A stretch of 64,000 nt of DNA, taken from assembly GCA_900320545.1 (NCBI GenBank), contig ONSU01000004.1, positions 1 to 64,000 on the forward strand. Direction: 5' to 3'. Shown in pieces: positions 34,757 to 43,800 of the stretch (position 1 is the stretch's first letter; each line of letters begins with the position of its first letter). This stretch comes from an uncultured Bacteroidales bacterium (GTDB lineage Bacteria > Bacteroidota > Bacteroidia > Bacteroidales > UBA932). The position numbers were made by a program, and so were the translations under genes. Under the pieces are notes generated by a model. That model saw nothing but the letters and a program-made list of their open reading frames with translations, had not been told where the DNA came from and searched no databases.

Positions 34757-36034
34757 ATGATTGAAGAAAGGATCATCCTGCAAGTCCTTGCAGAACAAAG
34801 AGATGAAATAAGGGGGTACGACCCCTCGAGGTGGGTGGTACGCCGGGAGGAATCACTGTTTGAGTTTGACAGTTCTTTAGCTCAGGTTGTCATTGGCGTA
34901 CGACGAAGCGGAAAGTCCACCCTCTGCCACAAAGTGCTACTGGAACACGGCATCCGGTACGGTTATGTCAACCTTGACGACGACAGGCTCCTGGGGATGA
35001 AAGCGGAGGATTTGAACACCGCCCTCTCGTGCGTATATCAGCTTTACGGTACCGACATTCCTTACCTCTTCCTGGATGAGATTCAAGACGTGGACGGCTG
35101 GCATCTGTTCGTAAACCGACTGCTCAGAAGCAAGATAAGGATATTCGTGACGGGAAGTAATGCCAAACTCCTCAGCAGCGAACTAGCCACACACCTGACC
35201 GGGAGATACAACGAAATCCGCCTCTTCCCGTTCTCATTCTCCGAGTATTGCGCCTTCCACCAGATCGACACGGCAGACATCACCACAAAGGCCGATGCGA
35301 CCCGCAAGAGCGCCTTTATGGACTACATCGTCACCGGAGGCTTCCCGGAACTCCAGAGCATCAGGAACAAACGCGGTTATATCGAGAGTCTCATCAGCGC
35401 CATCCTGGAGAAAGACATCAAGCGCCGCTTCAAGATCCGCAATGTCGATGCTCTCCGCAAGATTGCAAACCACCTCATCAACAATGCCTGCCAGGAAATC
35501 AACTACGACGATATGTCCGGCATACTTGGCATCAGCGACAAGACCTGCAAGAAATACACGGACTACCTCCGCCAGGCTTTCCTCATCCAAATTCTCATCA
35601 AGCACTCCTTCAAGAGCAAGAACCGAATCAGGAACCCGAAAGCCTATATCGTAGACCCCGGGTTCCAGAACAACCGCGAGAACTCAATGGCCGGGGAGAA
35701 TATCGGCTGGAGACTCGAAAACGTGGTTTACATCGAACTTCTCCGGCGCTGCGCGTATGATTTCCGGGACGTTTACTATTACAAGGCAAATCCTAGGGCA
35801 AAAGAAGTGGACTTTGTCGTCTGCGATAAAGACCAGACCCTCGAACTCATACAAGTCGCATACGAAATCGACACCCAAAAGTCATTCAACCGGGAAACTT
35901 CAGCCCTTATCCAGGCGGCAGGCCGACTCCACTGCGACAATCTCACCTTGGTTGCTTTTGCCCCCACGCGGGATATCCAGATCCACGGTAAAACCATCCA
36001 CATCCTCTCCGCCATCGACTGGCTCCTGTATTGA
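34757..36034 (+). CDS. AAA ATPase of the DUF4143 (AAA_14) type, second copy
   Basis: 425 residues from ATG 34757 (MIEERIILQ), 23 codons inside the longest frame; this start is chosen because the -7 element at 34726-34733 lies between the two. Walker A is GVRRSGKST, Walker B is YLFLDEIQD, sensor TGSNAKLLS and arginine-rich HLTGRYNE. A winged-helix part contains GILGISDKTCKKY, and the C-terminal DUF4143 part has AKEVDFVV...LELIQVAYEI (PD-(D/E)XK-like). All core residues are intact. Role in the cell unsettled. It converges on 36038-36904 with a three-base gap. Confidence 0.87.
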   Translation: MIEERIILQVLAEQRDEIRGYDPSRWVVRREESLFEFDSSLAQVVIGVRRSGKSTLCHKVLLEHGIRYGYVNLDDDRLLGMKAEDLNTALSCVYQLYGTDIPYLFLDEIQDVDGWHLFVNRLLRSKIRIFVTGSNAKLLSSELATHLTGRYNEIRLFPFSFSEYCAFHQIDTADITTKADATRKSAFMDYIVTGGFPELQSIRNKRGYIESLISAILEKDIKRRFKIRNVDALRKIANHLINNACQEINYDDMSGILGISDKTCKKYTDYLRQAFLIQILIKHSFKSKNRIRNPKAYIVDPGFQNNRENSMAGENIGWRLENVVYIELLRRCAYDFRDVYYYKANPRAKEVDFVVCDKDQTLELIQVAYEIDTQKSFNRETSALIQAAGRLHCDNLTLVAFAPTRDIQIHGKTIHILSAIDWLLY

Positions 36035-36037
36035 GAT

Positions 36038-36904
36038 TCACCAGGCGCCCGTCGACGGCCCGATGTGGTAGTCGATCAAACCGTACTGGTCTTTCTCCAG
36101 CCGGACGGCGTAGTACTTCTCGCCCGTCATCATCATCCAGCATTTGCGCTTCCTGTCGTACTCAAGGCTGACGATCTCCGGCCGGGGTGTCGTGTTCACC
36201 AGGCGGCAGGCGGTATCGTGCACCAGCTTGTGATACTGCTCACCCGAAAGGGAGGCCATCTTGTCCGGTGTGCCAAGGAGCGTCAGGAAGAGCTTCCGCT
36301 CGGAATAGACATCGTACGGAAGGCCTATCAGGCTGTCCTTCTTGTCGTACATCTCCTGAAGATCATCACCGAGCTGGTCGCAGACCTTCTCCTTCAGCTC
36401 GACGTACCTGTCCGACGTCGACTCCGCCGCCTTTATGTCACTGTCATTCCCCAACATGTCGTAGAGCCCTTCCCAGCCGAACAGCGAAAGGGCGTTGCGG
36501 GTCTGCTGCATGTCGCGGTTGCACTTCGCGATATATGTCTCTATGGCCTTGTTCCCATACAGGACCAGGATCGAGTCTATACGTTTATATTCCCTGTTGA
36601 AGGCGGCGAGGACGGCATCGTCCCAGAGGTCGTCCGGGACATTCTCCCGGATCCATTCGGACTGGGCCCTCCGGTTGATCGAGAAGAACTTGTCTCCCCA
36701 GTACTCCCGGATCTCTTCCCGGGCCACAACGTGGATGGCGCCCGCGCCGAAAAGGGCGACGGACGCGAGGGAATAAAGGACATAGCATACGATGTCCCCG
36801 GCCTTCTTGTCGGGGATGGTTGCCGTAAGGATCATATCAAGGATGAATGTCAGGAGCAGCACACCGCCGCCGCACCACAGGAGCCAGAGATAGATGGTCG
36901 TCAT
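36038..36904 (-). CDS. Hypothetical membrane protein (288 aa)
   Basis: Two N-terminal transmembrane helices (about 5-27 and 37-60) are followed by a soluble helical domain of about 225 residues with Trp-rich and charged segments and a C-terminal beta part (KCWMMMTGEKYYAVRLEK). Topology suggests inner-membrane anchoring with a cytoplasmic domain. Family not recognised. A minus-strand TATATTTG at 36929-36936 is a likely -7 element. It diverges from the second WYL gene and may be controlled by it. Confidence 0.55.
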   Translation of the reverse strand: MTTIYLWLLWCGGGVLLLTFILDMILTATIPDKKAGDIVCYVLYSLASVALFGAGAIHVVAREEIREYWGDKFFSINRRAQSEWIRENVPDDLWDDAVLAAFNREYKRIDSILVLYGNKAIETYIAKCNRDMQQTRNALSLFGWEGLYDMLGNDSDIKAAESTSDRYVELKEKVCDQLGDDLQEMYDKKDSLIGLPYDVYSERKLFLTLLGTPDKMASLSGEQYHKLVHDTACRLVNTTPRPEIVSLEYDRKRKCWMMMTGEKYYAVRLEKDQYGLIDYHIGPSTGAW

Positions 36905-36980
36905 ATTTTTACGGTTTTAGAATTCGGGCAAATATACCCTGCCAAACTGCCGAAACTTAGCAATAAAAATTTTATTTTTT

Positions 36981-37015
36981 ATGCCACTTTTTGGCATTTT
37001 TATTTCGTAACTTTG
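36981..37015 (+). promoter_or_regulatory. Palindrome and promoter upstream of the second WYL gene
   Basis: ATGCCA-N5-TGGCAT (36981-36997) is a perfect 6-bp-arm palindrome, ten bases upstream of the -7 TAACTTTG (37008-37015); the ATG is at 37037. Further TGCC/GGCA half-sites lie at 36925-36952 near the promoter of the divergent membrane-protein gene. The spacing differs from the CTGC-N9-GCAG sites of the first WYL locus, suggesting separate specificity. Confidence 0.5.
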
Positions 37016-37036
37016 CGGCAGAAACAAAGGATAACG

Positions 37037-37936
37037 ATGGCAAAGAACTACTTCGACCGTTACATCTGGCTGATCGAGACGATCAACCGCCACGGGTACA
37101 TCACCTACAAGGACATCAGCCGCAAGTGGGCCTTCAGCTCGATGAATACGAAGGGAGAGGATGAACTCCCCCAGCGGACCTTCTTCAACCACATTGATGC
37201 GATCCTCAGCATCTTCGGGATCGAGATCAAGTGCAACCGCAACAGGGGCTATTACATCGCCAACAACGATGAATTCGAGGACTCCGGCATCCGCCGGTGG
37301 ATGCTTGAGTCCCTGTCGCTAAACAATATGCTGACGGAGAGCCGCGATATGCGGGACCGAATCCTCTTCGAGGAAGTTCCTTCCAGCAAGCAGTGGCTCC
37401 CGGTCATCGTGAACGCGATGAAAGACGGGAAAACCGTTGAAATGACCTATCAGAGTTTTTCCTCCGACGAGCCCTACACCTTCGAGGCACACCCCTGGTG
37501 CCTAAAGCTCTTCAAACAGCGGTGGTACGTACTGGCCCAAAGCGGCCGGCACAAGGAGCCGCGCGTCTACTCCCTGGACCGCATCCACGACGTGTGGGAG
37601 ACAGAGGGTACGCTGAAGGTCCCGAAGAAGTTCAACGCGCAGGAGTTCTTCAGCCATTTCTTCGGGATCATTGTCGACGAGCGCAAGCCGGTCCGGGTAA
37701 CGCTGAAAGTGTATGGCAACCAGGTGAAATACTTCCGGTCGCTGCCGCTTCATCATACGCAAAAGGAGGTTGAGACCGCAGACACATACTCCGTCTTCGA
37801 GTATTTCCTTGTCCCCACCTTCGATTTCCGGCAGGAGGTCCTCCGCTACGGCCCCGCCGTCGAGGTCCTCGCGCCCAAAGATTTCCGGGAGGAAATCCGC
37901 ACCGACATTAAAGCTATGTTTGGGCGCTATGACTGA
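37037..37936 (+). CDS. WYL-domain transcriptional regulator (second copy)
   Basis: 299 residues from ATG 37037 (MAKNYFDRYIW). A winged helix (ITYKDISRKW ... QRTFFNHIDAILSIFGIEI), a WYL domain (KTVEMTYQSF, CLKLFKQRWYVLAQ) and a C-terminal WCX-like part (PVRVTLKVYGNQVKYFRSLPL) align end to end with the product of 28265-29173, so the two are paralogues. It overlaps the following exonuclease gene by eight bases. Regulators of this type often control phage-defence genes; the targets here may be the exonuclease and the divergent membrane protein. Confidence 0.88.
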   Translation: MAKNYFDRYIWLIETINRHGYITYKDISRKWAFSSMNTKGEDELPQRTFFNHIDAILSIFGIEIKCNRNRGYYIANNDEFEDSGIRRWMLESLSLNNMLTESRDMRDRILFEEVPSSKQWLPVIVNAMKDGKTVEMTYQSFSSDEPYTFEAHPWCLKLFKQRWYVLAQSGRHKEPRVYSLDRIHDVWETEGTLKVPKKFNAQEFFSHFFGIIVDERKPVRVTLKVYGNQVKYFRSLPLHHTQKEVETADTYSVFEYFLVPTFDFRQEVLRYGPAVEVLAPKDFREEIRTDIKAMFGRYD

Positions 37937-38423
37937 TTTCGCGGCGATCGATTTCGAGACGGCGAACGAACAGCCGTGCAGCGTATGCAGCGTCGGGGTG
38001 GTCATTGTCCGGAACGGGCAGGTCGTGTACCGTTTCTACAGTCTCATCCATCCCGAGCCGGAGTACTACCAGTGGTTCTGCCAGCGGGTGCACGGGCTCT
38101 CGGAGGAGGATACGGATGAAGCGCCTCTCTTCCCGGAGGTCTGGTCACAAATTGAGCCGCTTATCGAAGGACTTCCCCTCGTTGCGCACAACGCGCGATT
38201 CGACGAGGGATGCCTGAAGGCCGTTCACCAGGTCTACCGGATGGACTACCCGGACTATATCTTCCACGATACCCTTGCTGCCTCGCGGCGGCATTTCGGC
38301 TGCCTTCTTCCCAACCACCAGCTCCAGACGGTCTCCGCCGCCTGCGGCTACGACCTCACCCACCACCACCACGCCCTCGCCGACGCGGAGGCCTGCGCGG
38401 CTATAGCGATGCAAATCCTTTAA
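37929..38423 (+). CDS. DnaQ-like 3'-5' exonuclease (DEDDh)
   Basis: 164 residues. Exo I is AIDFETA, Exo II is LVAHNARFDEGCL and Exo III is HHALADAEACA, giving a complete DEDDh site, so it should be an active 3'-5' exonuclease of the PolC/epsilon type. ATG 37929 lies inside the end of the WYL gene (8-base overlap), indicating coupled translation. Unlike the pseudoenzymes at 26.8-32.1 kb, nothing is missing. It may trim DNA or RNA ends in a WYL-controlled response, or act as a general proofreading-like nuclease. Confidence 0.87.
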   Translation: MTDFAAIDFETANEQPCSVCSVGVVIVRNGQVVYRFYSLIHPEPEYYQWFCQRVHGLSEEDTDEAPLFPEVWSQIEPLIEGLPLVAHNARFDEGCLKAVHQVYRMDYPDYIFHDTLAASRRHFGCLLPNHQLQTVSAACGYDLTHHHHALADAEACAAIAMQIL

Positions 38424-38466
38424 CCGCAAAACATAAACTTTCCTAAGGAAATTCGCCGAAATTGAT

Positions 38467-38474
38467 TATATTTG
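38467..38474 (+). promoter_or_regulatory. -7 promoter element upstream of the transporter and arginine operon
   Basis: TATATTTG fits TAnnTTTG and lies 27 bases before the ATG at 38502. A small GTAAG/CTTAC hairpin (38475-38493) follows in the leader. The -33 element is not clear. Confidence 0.45.
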
Positions 38475-38501
38475 TAAGTTAAAACAGCTTACAATCAATC
38501 A

Positions 38502-39398
38502 ATGCGTAACTGGAAGGCATATCTAGCGGCAATCGGGACGATCATCCTGTGGGGGATGTCGTACATCTGGGCGGACCGGCTGCTGGACCTGAAAATCCCG
38601 GTGGAATTCTTCGTGCCGGTAAGGATCCTGCTGGCAGGGACGCTGCTGTACATCCTCAACCGGATCGCCGGATACGACATGCGCATCCGGCGGAAGGACT
38701 GGCTCAAGTTCCTGCTGCTGGCCCTTTGCATGCCGTTCGTCTACTTCGTCGCCGAGACATACGGACTCCAGTTCACCGATTCCCCGACACTCACCTCCCT
38801 GATTATCGCGACCAATCCGCTGTTCGCGATGGGCGTGGGGATGCTCATCTTCAAGGAAAAATTCAGCCCGGTCAACATCCTCGGCGTGTTCATCACCCTC
38901 GGGGGCCTCTGGCTCGTCACCTATACGCGCACCGAGACCGGCCCGCTTTTCTACTGGGGCATCCTGATCCTGTTCATCGCCGTCATGGCGGAAGTCAGCC
39001 AGATCGCCTTCACCAAATCCCTGTCCGACACCTACGCGCCCCCGGTGATCGTGATGTACCAGTTCCTGCTGGGCACGGTATTCTTCCTTCCGCTGTTCTT
39101 CACGCGGGGGATCGCTTCTTTCGACGCATCCCTCTACCTGACCTGGAAGGTCCTCTACCCGACCCTGGCCCTGGCGCTGCTGTGTTCCGCCACCGCATTC
39201 ACCATCTGGGCGTACGCGATCAAGCATCTCGGCGTGGCGCATACCAGCGTCTTCCTCGCCGTCTGCCCCCTGCTGACCGCCATCCTGTCCTTCCTCTTCG
39301 GGGACGAGCGCCTCACCGCCCTGCAATGGACCGGAATGGCCGTGGCGATGATCGGCATCTACCTTACCCAGCATCTTTCAGAAAAAAAATCCGCATAA
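38502..39398 (+). CDS. EamA-family (DMT) transporter
   Basis: 298 residues with ten hydrophobic helices in two EamA halves (LAAIGTIILWGMSYIWAD and the second half from YWGILILFIAVMAEVSQIAF). GDERLTALQWTGMAVAMIGIYL is a typical end. It is an inner-membrane permease for small metabolites. It lies three bases before the arginine deiminase-type gene, so it may carry an amino acid or product of that pathway; this is inferred from context only. Confidence 0.88.
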   Translation: MRNWKAYLAAIGTIILWGMSYIWADRLLDLKIPVEFFVPVRILLAGTLLYILNRIAGYDMRIRRKDWLKFLLLALCMPFVYFVAETYGLQFTDSPTLTSLIIATNPLFAMGVGMLIFKEKFSPVNILGVFITLGGLWLVTYTRTETGPLFYWGILILFIAVMAEVSQIAFTKSLSDTYAPPVIVMYQFLLGTVFFLPLFFTRGIASFDASLYLTWKVLYPTLALALLCSATAFTIWAYAIKHLGVAHTSVFLAVCPLLTAILSFLFGDERLTALQWTGMAVAMIGIYLTQHLSEKKSA

Positions 39399-39401
39399 CC
39401 C

Positions 39402-40319
39402 ATGCAGCAACTTCACATACAATCCGAAACCGGCCGCCTGCGGGAAGTCGTCCTGGGACTTCCGTATGCCAACGGCCCCGCACCCAGACTGGACGAAACC
39501 TTCGACAGCAAGTCCTACGAGTCGGTCCTGCACGGGGTCTATCCCGCCGAGGCCGACATCGTCCGGGAAATGGAAGCCTTCGAGGGCGTCCTCCGGAAAT
39601 ACGGCGTCACCGTCTACCGGCCCGAACTCGTCCCCGGCTGCAACCAGATCTTCTCGCGGGACGTGGGATTCGTCATCGACGACAAGATCATCGTCTCCAA
39701 CATCATCCCCGACCGGCAGGAAGAGATCGACGCCTACGAAAACATCTACCGGCAGATCCATTACAAGCAGATCTACAACCTGCCCGAAGCCGTGCACGTG
39801 GAGGGCGGGGACGTCATTCTCTACAACGACACCATCTTCCTCGGCCAGTACGCCTTCGAGGATTATCCCGAGGTCAAGACCGCACGGACCAACCGGCTCG
39901 CGCTGGATTATCTCCGGATGATCTTCCCCGGCAAGACCATTATCCCGCTCAACCTCCGCAAGAGCGACACCGACCCCTACGAGGGCATCCTGCACCTCGA
40001 CTGCACCTTCATGCCCGTCGGCCGGGGAAAAGCCATCATCTACCGCAAGGGCTTCCTCAACCCCCGCGACGCCGACCACCTCGTGGAGATGTTCGGCAAG
40101 GAGAATGTCTTCGAACTCACGACCGAAGAGATGTACTATATGAATTCCAACATCTTCTCCATTTCGGAGGACGTGGTGGTGACCGAAGAGCACTTCACCC
40201 GCCTCAACAACCACCTCCGCAATGCATGGGGAATGACGGTCGAGACGGTTCCCTACCGCGAAATCTCCAAGATGGGCGGCCTGCTGCGCTGCTCCACACT
40301 ACCCCTGAGACGTGATTAG
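39402..40319 (+). CDS. Arginine deiminase-family amidinohydrolase
   Basis: 305 residues, the short DDAH/ADI-like form rather than the classical 400-residue ArcA. Guanidine-modifying enzyme motifs are FSRDVGF, VHVEGGDV (Glu/Asp), ILHLDCTFM (His) and the nucleophile Cys in LLRCSTLPL. It likely turns arginine into citrulline and ammonia, given arcC and an ornithine carbamoyltransferase directly downstream; dimethylarginine or another guanidine is the alternative substrate. The stop is one base before arcC. Confidence 0.82.
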   Translation: MQQLHIQSETGRLREVVLGLPYANGPAPRLDETFDSKSYESVLHGVYPAEADIVREMEAFEGVLRKYGVTVYRPELVPGCNQIFSRDVGFVIDDKIIVSNIIPDRQEEIDAYENIYRQIHYKQIYNLPEAVHVEGGDVILYNDTIFLGQYAFEDYPEVKTARTNRLALDYLRMIFPGKTIIPLNLRKSDTDPYEGILHLDCTFMPVGRGKAIIYRKGFLNPRDADHLVEMFGKENVFELTTEEMYYMNSNIFSISEDVVVTEEHFTRLNNHLRNAWGMTVETVPYREISKMGGLLRCSTLPLRRD

Positions 40320-40320
40320 C

Positions 40321-41244
40321 ATGAAAAAACTGGCAATGGTGGCCTTCGGCGGGAACGCTCTGCTGCGGGCCGGAGAGAAAGGGACCTTCGAGGAGCAGCT
40401 GGCCAACGTCGAGCGGACGTGCGGGCAGCTGTGTCACCTCGTGTCCCGGGGATATGACATCGTCATCGGGCACGGCAACGGTCCCCAGGTGGGGAACGGC
40501 CTGCTGAGGCAGGAGGCTGGGAAGAAGGTCTTCGGCCTGGAGGCGATGCCGATGGACTTCTGCGGCGCCGAGACGCAGGGCTCGATCGCCTATCTGATCG
40601 AGACCGCGCTGGATCGGGTCCTGAGCCGGTCGCAAGACCCGCACCCGGTCGTTTCGCTCGTGACCCGGGTGGAAGTCCGTTCAGACGATCCCGGTTTCCG
40701 AAACCCGACGAAGCCCGTGGGACCGTATTACAAGGAGCCCGGAGCGGACGGGGCGACGTACCGGCAGGACCCGGCAGGACGGGGATGGCGGAAGGTGGTC
40801 GCATCTCCCGCGCCGGTCCGCATCCTGAACATCGACCTCGTCGAGCGCCTCGCCCGGGAGGGATACATCGTCGTCACCGTGGGCGGAGGCGGCATTCCCG
40901 TCGTCCGGGATGCCGACGGAACGCTCCGCGGCGTGGAGGCCGTCATCGACAAGGACCTCGCCAGCGCCCTCGCAGCCGTCACGATGAAGGCGGACGAATT
41001 CTACATCCTGACCGACGTCCCCAAAGTCTATATCCATTTCCACTCTCCGGAGCAGCGGGCCCTGGACACGATGACCGTCGCTCAGGCCCGCCAGTACCTC
41101 TCAGAAGGCATGTTCGCGGAAGGATCGATGGCGCCGAAAGTCCGCGCCGGCATCTATTTCGTCGAAAGCGGCGGCGGCGCGTGCGTCATCACCGAGGCCT
41201 CGGAACTGGGCAATCCCGCCTGCGGAACCCGAATTATACTTTAA
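40321..41244 (+). CDS. arcC: Carbamate kinase
   Basis: 307 residues from ATG 40321. Amino acid kinase fold with VAFGGNALL, GHGNGPQVG, VVTVGGGGIPVV and VIDKDLASALAA, all signatures of carbamate kinase. It uses carbamoyl phosphate and ADP to make ATP, CO2 and ammonia, the energy-yielding step of the arginine deiminase pathway. ATG 40321 is preferred to the in-frame GTG 40312, which lies inside the upstream gene. It lies 12 bases before the ornithine carbamoyltransferase gene. Confidence 0.95.
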   Translation: MKKLAMVAFGGNALLRAGEKGTFEEQLANVERTCGQLCHLVSRGYDIVIGHGNGPQVGNGLLRQEAGKKVFGLEAMPMDFCGAETQGSIAYLIETALDRVLSRSQDPHPVVSLVTRVEVRSDDPGFRNPTKPVGPYYKEPGADGATYRQDPAGRGWRKVVASPAPVRILNIDLVERLAREGYIVVTVGGGGIPVVRDADGTLRGVEAVIDKDLASALAAVTMKADEFYILTDVPKVYIHFHSPEQRALDTMTVAQARQYLSEGMFAEGSMAPKVRAGIYFVESGGGACVITEASELGNPACGTRIIL

Positions 41245-41256
41245 AATCATACTGAC

Positions 41257-42258
41257 ATGGCATTCAACCTCAGAAACCGCAGTTTTCTCAAACTGCTGGA
41301 CTTCACTCCCCGGGAAATCAACTTCCTCCTCGACCTTGCCGCCGACCTCAAGAAGGCAAAATATACCGGCACCGAACAGCCCCGCCTCAGGGGAAAGAAC
41401 ATCGCCCTGATCTTCGAGAAGACATCGACCCGCACCCGCTGCGCCTTCGAAGTCGCCGCCCACGACCAGGGCGCGCACGTGACCTACCTCGGGCCGACCG
41501 GCTCGCAGATCGGCGTCAAAGAGTCGATGAAAGACACCGCCCGCGTCCTCGGAAGGATGTATGACGGCATCGAATACCGCGGCTTCGCGCAGACGACCGT
41601 CGAGGAACTGGCCGAGTATTCCGGTGTCCCCGTGTGGAACGGCCTCACCAACGAATTCCATCCGACGCAGATTCTCGCCGACTTCCTGACGATGCGGGAG
41701 CACGCCGGTAAGCCCTTGCAGGAGGTCACTTACGCCTATCTCGGCGACGCCCGTTTCAATATGGGCAACTCGCTGCTGGTCGGCGGCGCCAAGATGGGGA
41801 TGGACGTCAGGATCGTCGCCCCGAAGGCCCTTCAGCCCGCCGCGGAGCTCGTGGCGAAGTGCCGGGAGATCGCCAGCAAGACCGGCGCCCGGATTACCAT
41901 CACAGACGATGTCGACGCCGGCGTCAAGGGATGCGACTTCATCTATACGGACGTATGGGTGTCGATGGGAGAGCCCGACGAGGTCTGGAAAGAGCGCATC
42001 GCCCTGCTGAAACCCTATCAGGTCAACGCCTCCCTGATGGCGCGCACCGGCAATCCGGACTGCAAGTTCATGCACTGCCTGCCCGCGTACCACAACCTCG
42101 AGACCCGGGTCGGCCGGGATGTGCACGAGAAATTCGGCCTCGACGGCGTGGAAGTTACCGAGGATGTGTTCGAAGGCCCGAACAGCATCGTCTTCGACGA
42201 AGCCGAGAACCGGATGCACACCATCAAGGCCGTGATGGTCGCAACCCTCGGAGACTGA
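41257..42258 (+). CDS. argF: Ornithine carbamoyltransferase (catabolic context)
   Basis: 333 residues. The carbamoyl-phosphate site STRTR is in [16 protein letters not shown], and the ornithine site is given by [10 protein letters not shown]. Full length, no gaps. In this operon, with a deiminase and carbamate kinase, it should run as arcB, splitting citrulline to ornithine and carbamoyl phosphate; sequence alone does not separate anabolic from catabolic forms. Confidence 0.95.
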   Translation: MAFNLRNRSFLKLLDFTPREINFLLDLAADLKKAKYTGTEQPRLRGKNIALIFEKTSTRTRCAFEVAAHDQGAHVTYLGPTGSQIGVKESMKDTARVLGRMYDGIEYRGFAQTTVEELAEYSGVPVWNGLTNEFHPTQILADFLTMREHAGKPLQEVTYAYLGDARFNMGNSLLVGGAKMGMDVRIVAPKALQPAAELVAKCREIASKTGARITITDDVDAGVKGCDFIYTDVWVSMGEPDEVWKERIALLKPYQVNASLMARTGNPDCKFMHCLPAYHNLETRVGRDVHEKFGLDGVEVTEDVFEGPNSIVFDEAENRMHTIKAVMVATLGD

Positions 42259-42269
42259 CGGATTTTTCG

Positions 42270-42277
42270 TATCTTTG
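42270..42277 (+). promoter_or_regulatory. -7 element upstream of the DUF4421-like gene
   Basis: TATCTTTG, nine bases before ATG 42286, fits TAnnTTTG. This leaves a very short leader, as is common in this phylum. No convincing -33 TTTG is seen. Confidence 0.4.
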
Positions 42278-42285
42278 CGGACGGA

Positions 42286-43302
42286 ATGCTCCGCAAAGCC
42301 CTTTTCATATTGGCGCTTCTGCTACCGGTCGCCTCCCGGGCGGCCGGCGAAACCGCATTGCCACCGGATTCGCTCAAGACGAAGGTGGTCCGGACGGCCC
42401 GCAAAGTGGATCATTTCCTGCTGAAGAACCAGCAGAAGCAGACCACCAACACCGACTACATCTTCAAGCCCCAGCAGAAGTGGCTCTTCCGCACCCGGTC
42501 CGACCTGGTATTTAACCTCAACGAATTCCACTACGACCACCGGGGAACGCTGCTGGACTATGGGATGGATCTCAAGGCGAAACCTCTTTTCCGACAGCAT
42601 TTCGGCGTCGGCTACCGCGGGGTCATCCTCGGCTTCGGCATCGCCATTCCCTTCAAGAACAAGGACAAGGAATTCAGTCTGAAAGTGTATGCCAACCGGC
42701 TGGGAGGCGAGGTGACTTACGGATCCATCGGATCGTATCAGGGCACGATGGACCTGCTCGGGATGGAATTTGACGTCAAGCCCGGCGACATGCCGAGCCA
42801 TTATATCCGGGTCGGAGGATATTACGCCTTCAACTGGAAGAAATTCTCGATGCCTGCGGCGATGACCCAGGCTTTCATCCAGCGCAAAAGCGCCGGAAGC
42901 CCGCTGGCGACGGTGGGATTCCGCGCCAACTGGGGGGAATATCGGCCGAACAAATCCAGAAACAGGCATTTCTTCTTCGGAATCGGCGGCGGATACGGTT
43001 ACAACTGGGTTCCTTCCGAGCACTGGCTGCTGCACATTTCGGCCACCGAAACGCTGGGGCTTGTGGGGGTGTCGCGCATCGCGGCATCCAAAGACAACGT
43101 GACGAAATTCGGCATGCGTTTCCTCCCGCTTCTGACAGCCGGCAATGCGGCCGTCATATTCTATTACAAGAGATTCTACACAGGGCTGTTCGCGACGGCG
43201 GACGTCCTGTTCATCCCCACGCAGGAGAAGCAGCATAAGGGGAAATACTTCTATACGATGAGCCACGTCACCGCGCATCTCACGGTCGGCTTCCGGCTGT
43301 AA
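42286..43302 (+). CDS. Secreted DUF4421-like beta-barrel protein
   Basis: 338 residues with a signal peptide (MLRKALFILALLLPVASRAAG) and many alternating beta strands rich in aromatic residues (FGVGYRGVILGFGIAIPF, HFFFGIGGGYGYNWVP), ending HLTVGFRL with a terminal hydrophobic strand as in outer-membrane barrels. The pattern matches DUF4421 proteins of Bacteroidota. Function unknown. Confidence 0.72.
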   Translation: MLRKALFILALLLPVASRAAGETALPPDSLKTKVVRTARKVDHFLLKNQQKQTTNTDYIFKPQQKWLFRTRSDLVFNLNEFHYDHRGTLLDYGMDLKAKPLFRQHFGVGYRGVILGFGIAIPFKNKDKEFSLKVYANRLGGEVTYGSIGSYQGTMDLLGMEFDVKPGDMPSHYIRVGGYYAFNWKKFSMPAAMTQAFIQRKSAGSPLATVGFRANWGEYRPNKSRNRHFFFGIGGGYGYNWVPSEHWLLHISATETLGLVGVSRIAASKDNVTKFGMRFLPLLTAGNAAVIFYYKRFYTGLFATADVLFIPTQEKQHKGKYFYTMSHVTAHLTVGFRL

Positions 43303-43380
43303 TCCAAAAAAATCGCATTTTTTTCCAACCTTTCGCCCCGGGTTTGCGTTATACGGGTGAACATTTAAAATTGATACGCT

Positions 43381-43800
43381 ATGTTAGAAGACATCTTGGT
43401 TCCCCTGGGAATTTGTGTGGCGCTGCCCGTCCTGATTGTCTGGCTGATCGGCCGGGTCCGGCAGAATGAAGTCAACCGCAAGGCGGAGATCATGCTCAAG
43501 GCCATCGAGGCCGGCGCGGAGATCAATCCGGACCTGCTGCAGCGGGCGAAGAAGCCGAAAAGTCTCAAAGAGCGCCTGCTCACAAGGCTCACGGCCGGCA
43601 TCGTCTGCACGCTGATCGGCATCACAATCCTTGTGGCAGGTCTCGTCACGCCGTTGCAAGAGGGTTTTGACGGATCCCGCATGCTCCTGACCTTCCTGGT
43701 TGATATCCCCGGTATGATTTTCATCTCCGGCGGCATCGGACTGTTCGTCTACTATTTTGCCGGCAAGAAGATGCTTGCCAAGGAACTCGGGGAAGAGTGA
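43381..43800 (+). CDS. DUF6249-like inner-membrane protein
   Basis: 139 residues: an N-terminal helix (ILVPLGICVALPVLIVWLIG), a charged linker (AEIMLKAIEAGAEINPDLL), then two helices (about 70-92 and 100-125). This architecture, with the NP-D-LL linker, is that of DUF6249-like proteins often found next to ECF sigma genes. Its end overlaps the sigma factor start by four bases. Confidence 0.7.
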   Translation: MLEDILVPLGICVALPVLIVWLIGRVRQNEVNRKAEIMLKAIEAGAEINPDLLQRAKKPKSLKERLLTRLTAGIVCTLIGITILVAGLVTPLQEGFDGSRMLLTFLVDIPGMIFISGGIGLFVYYFAGKKMLAKELGEE

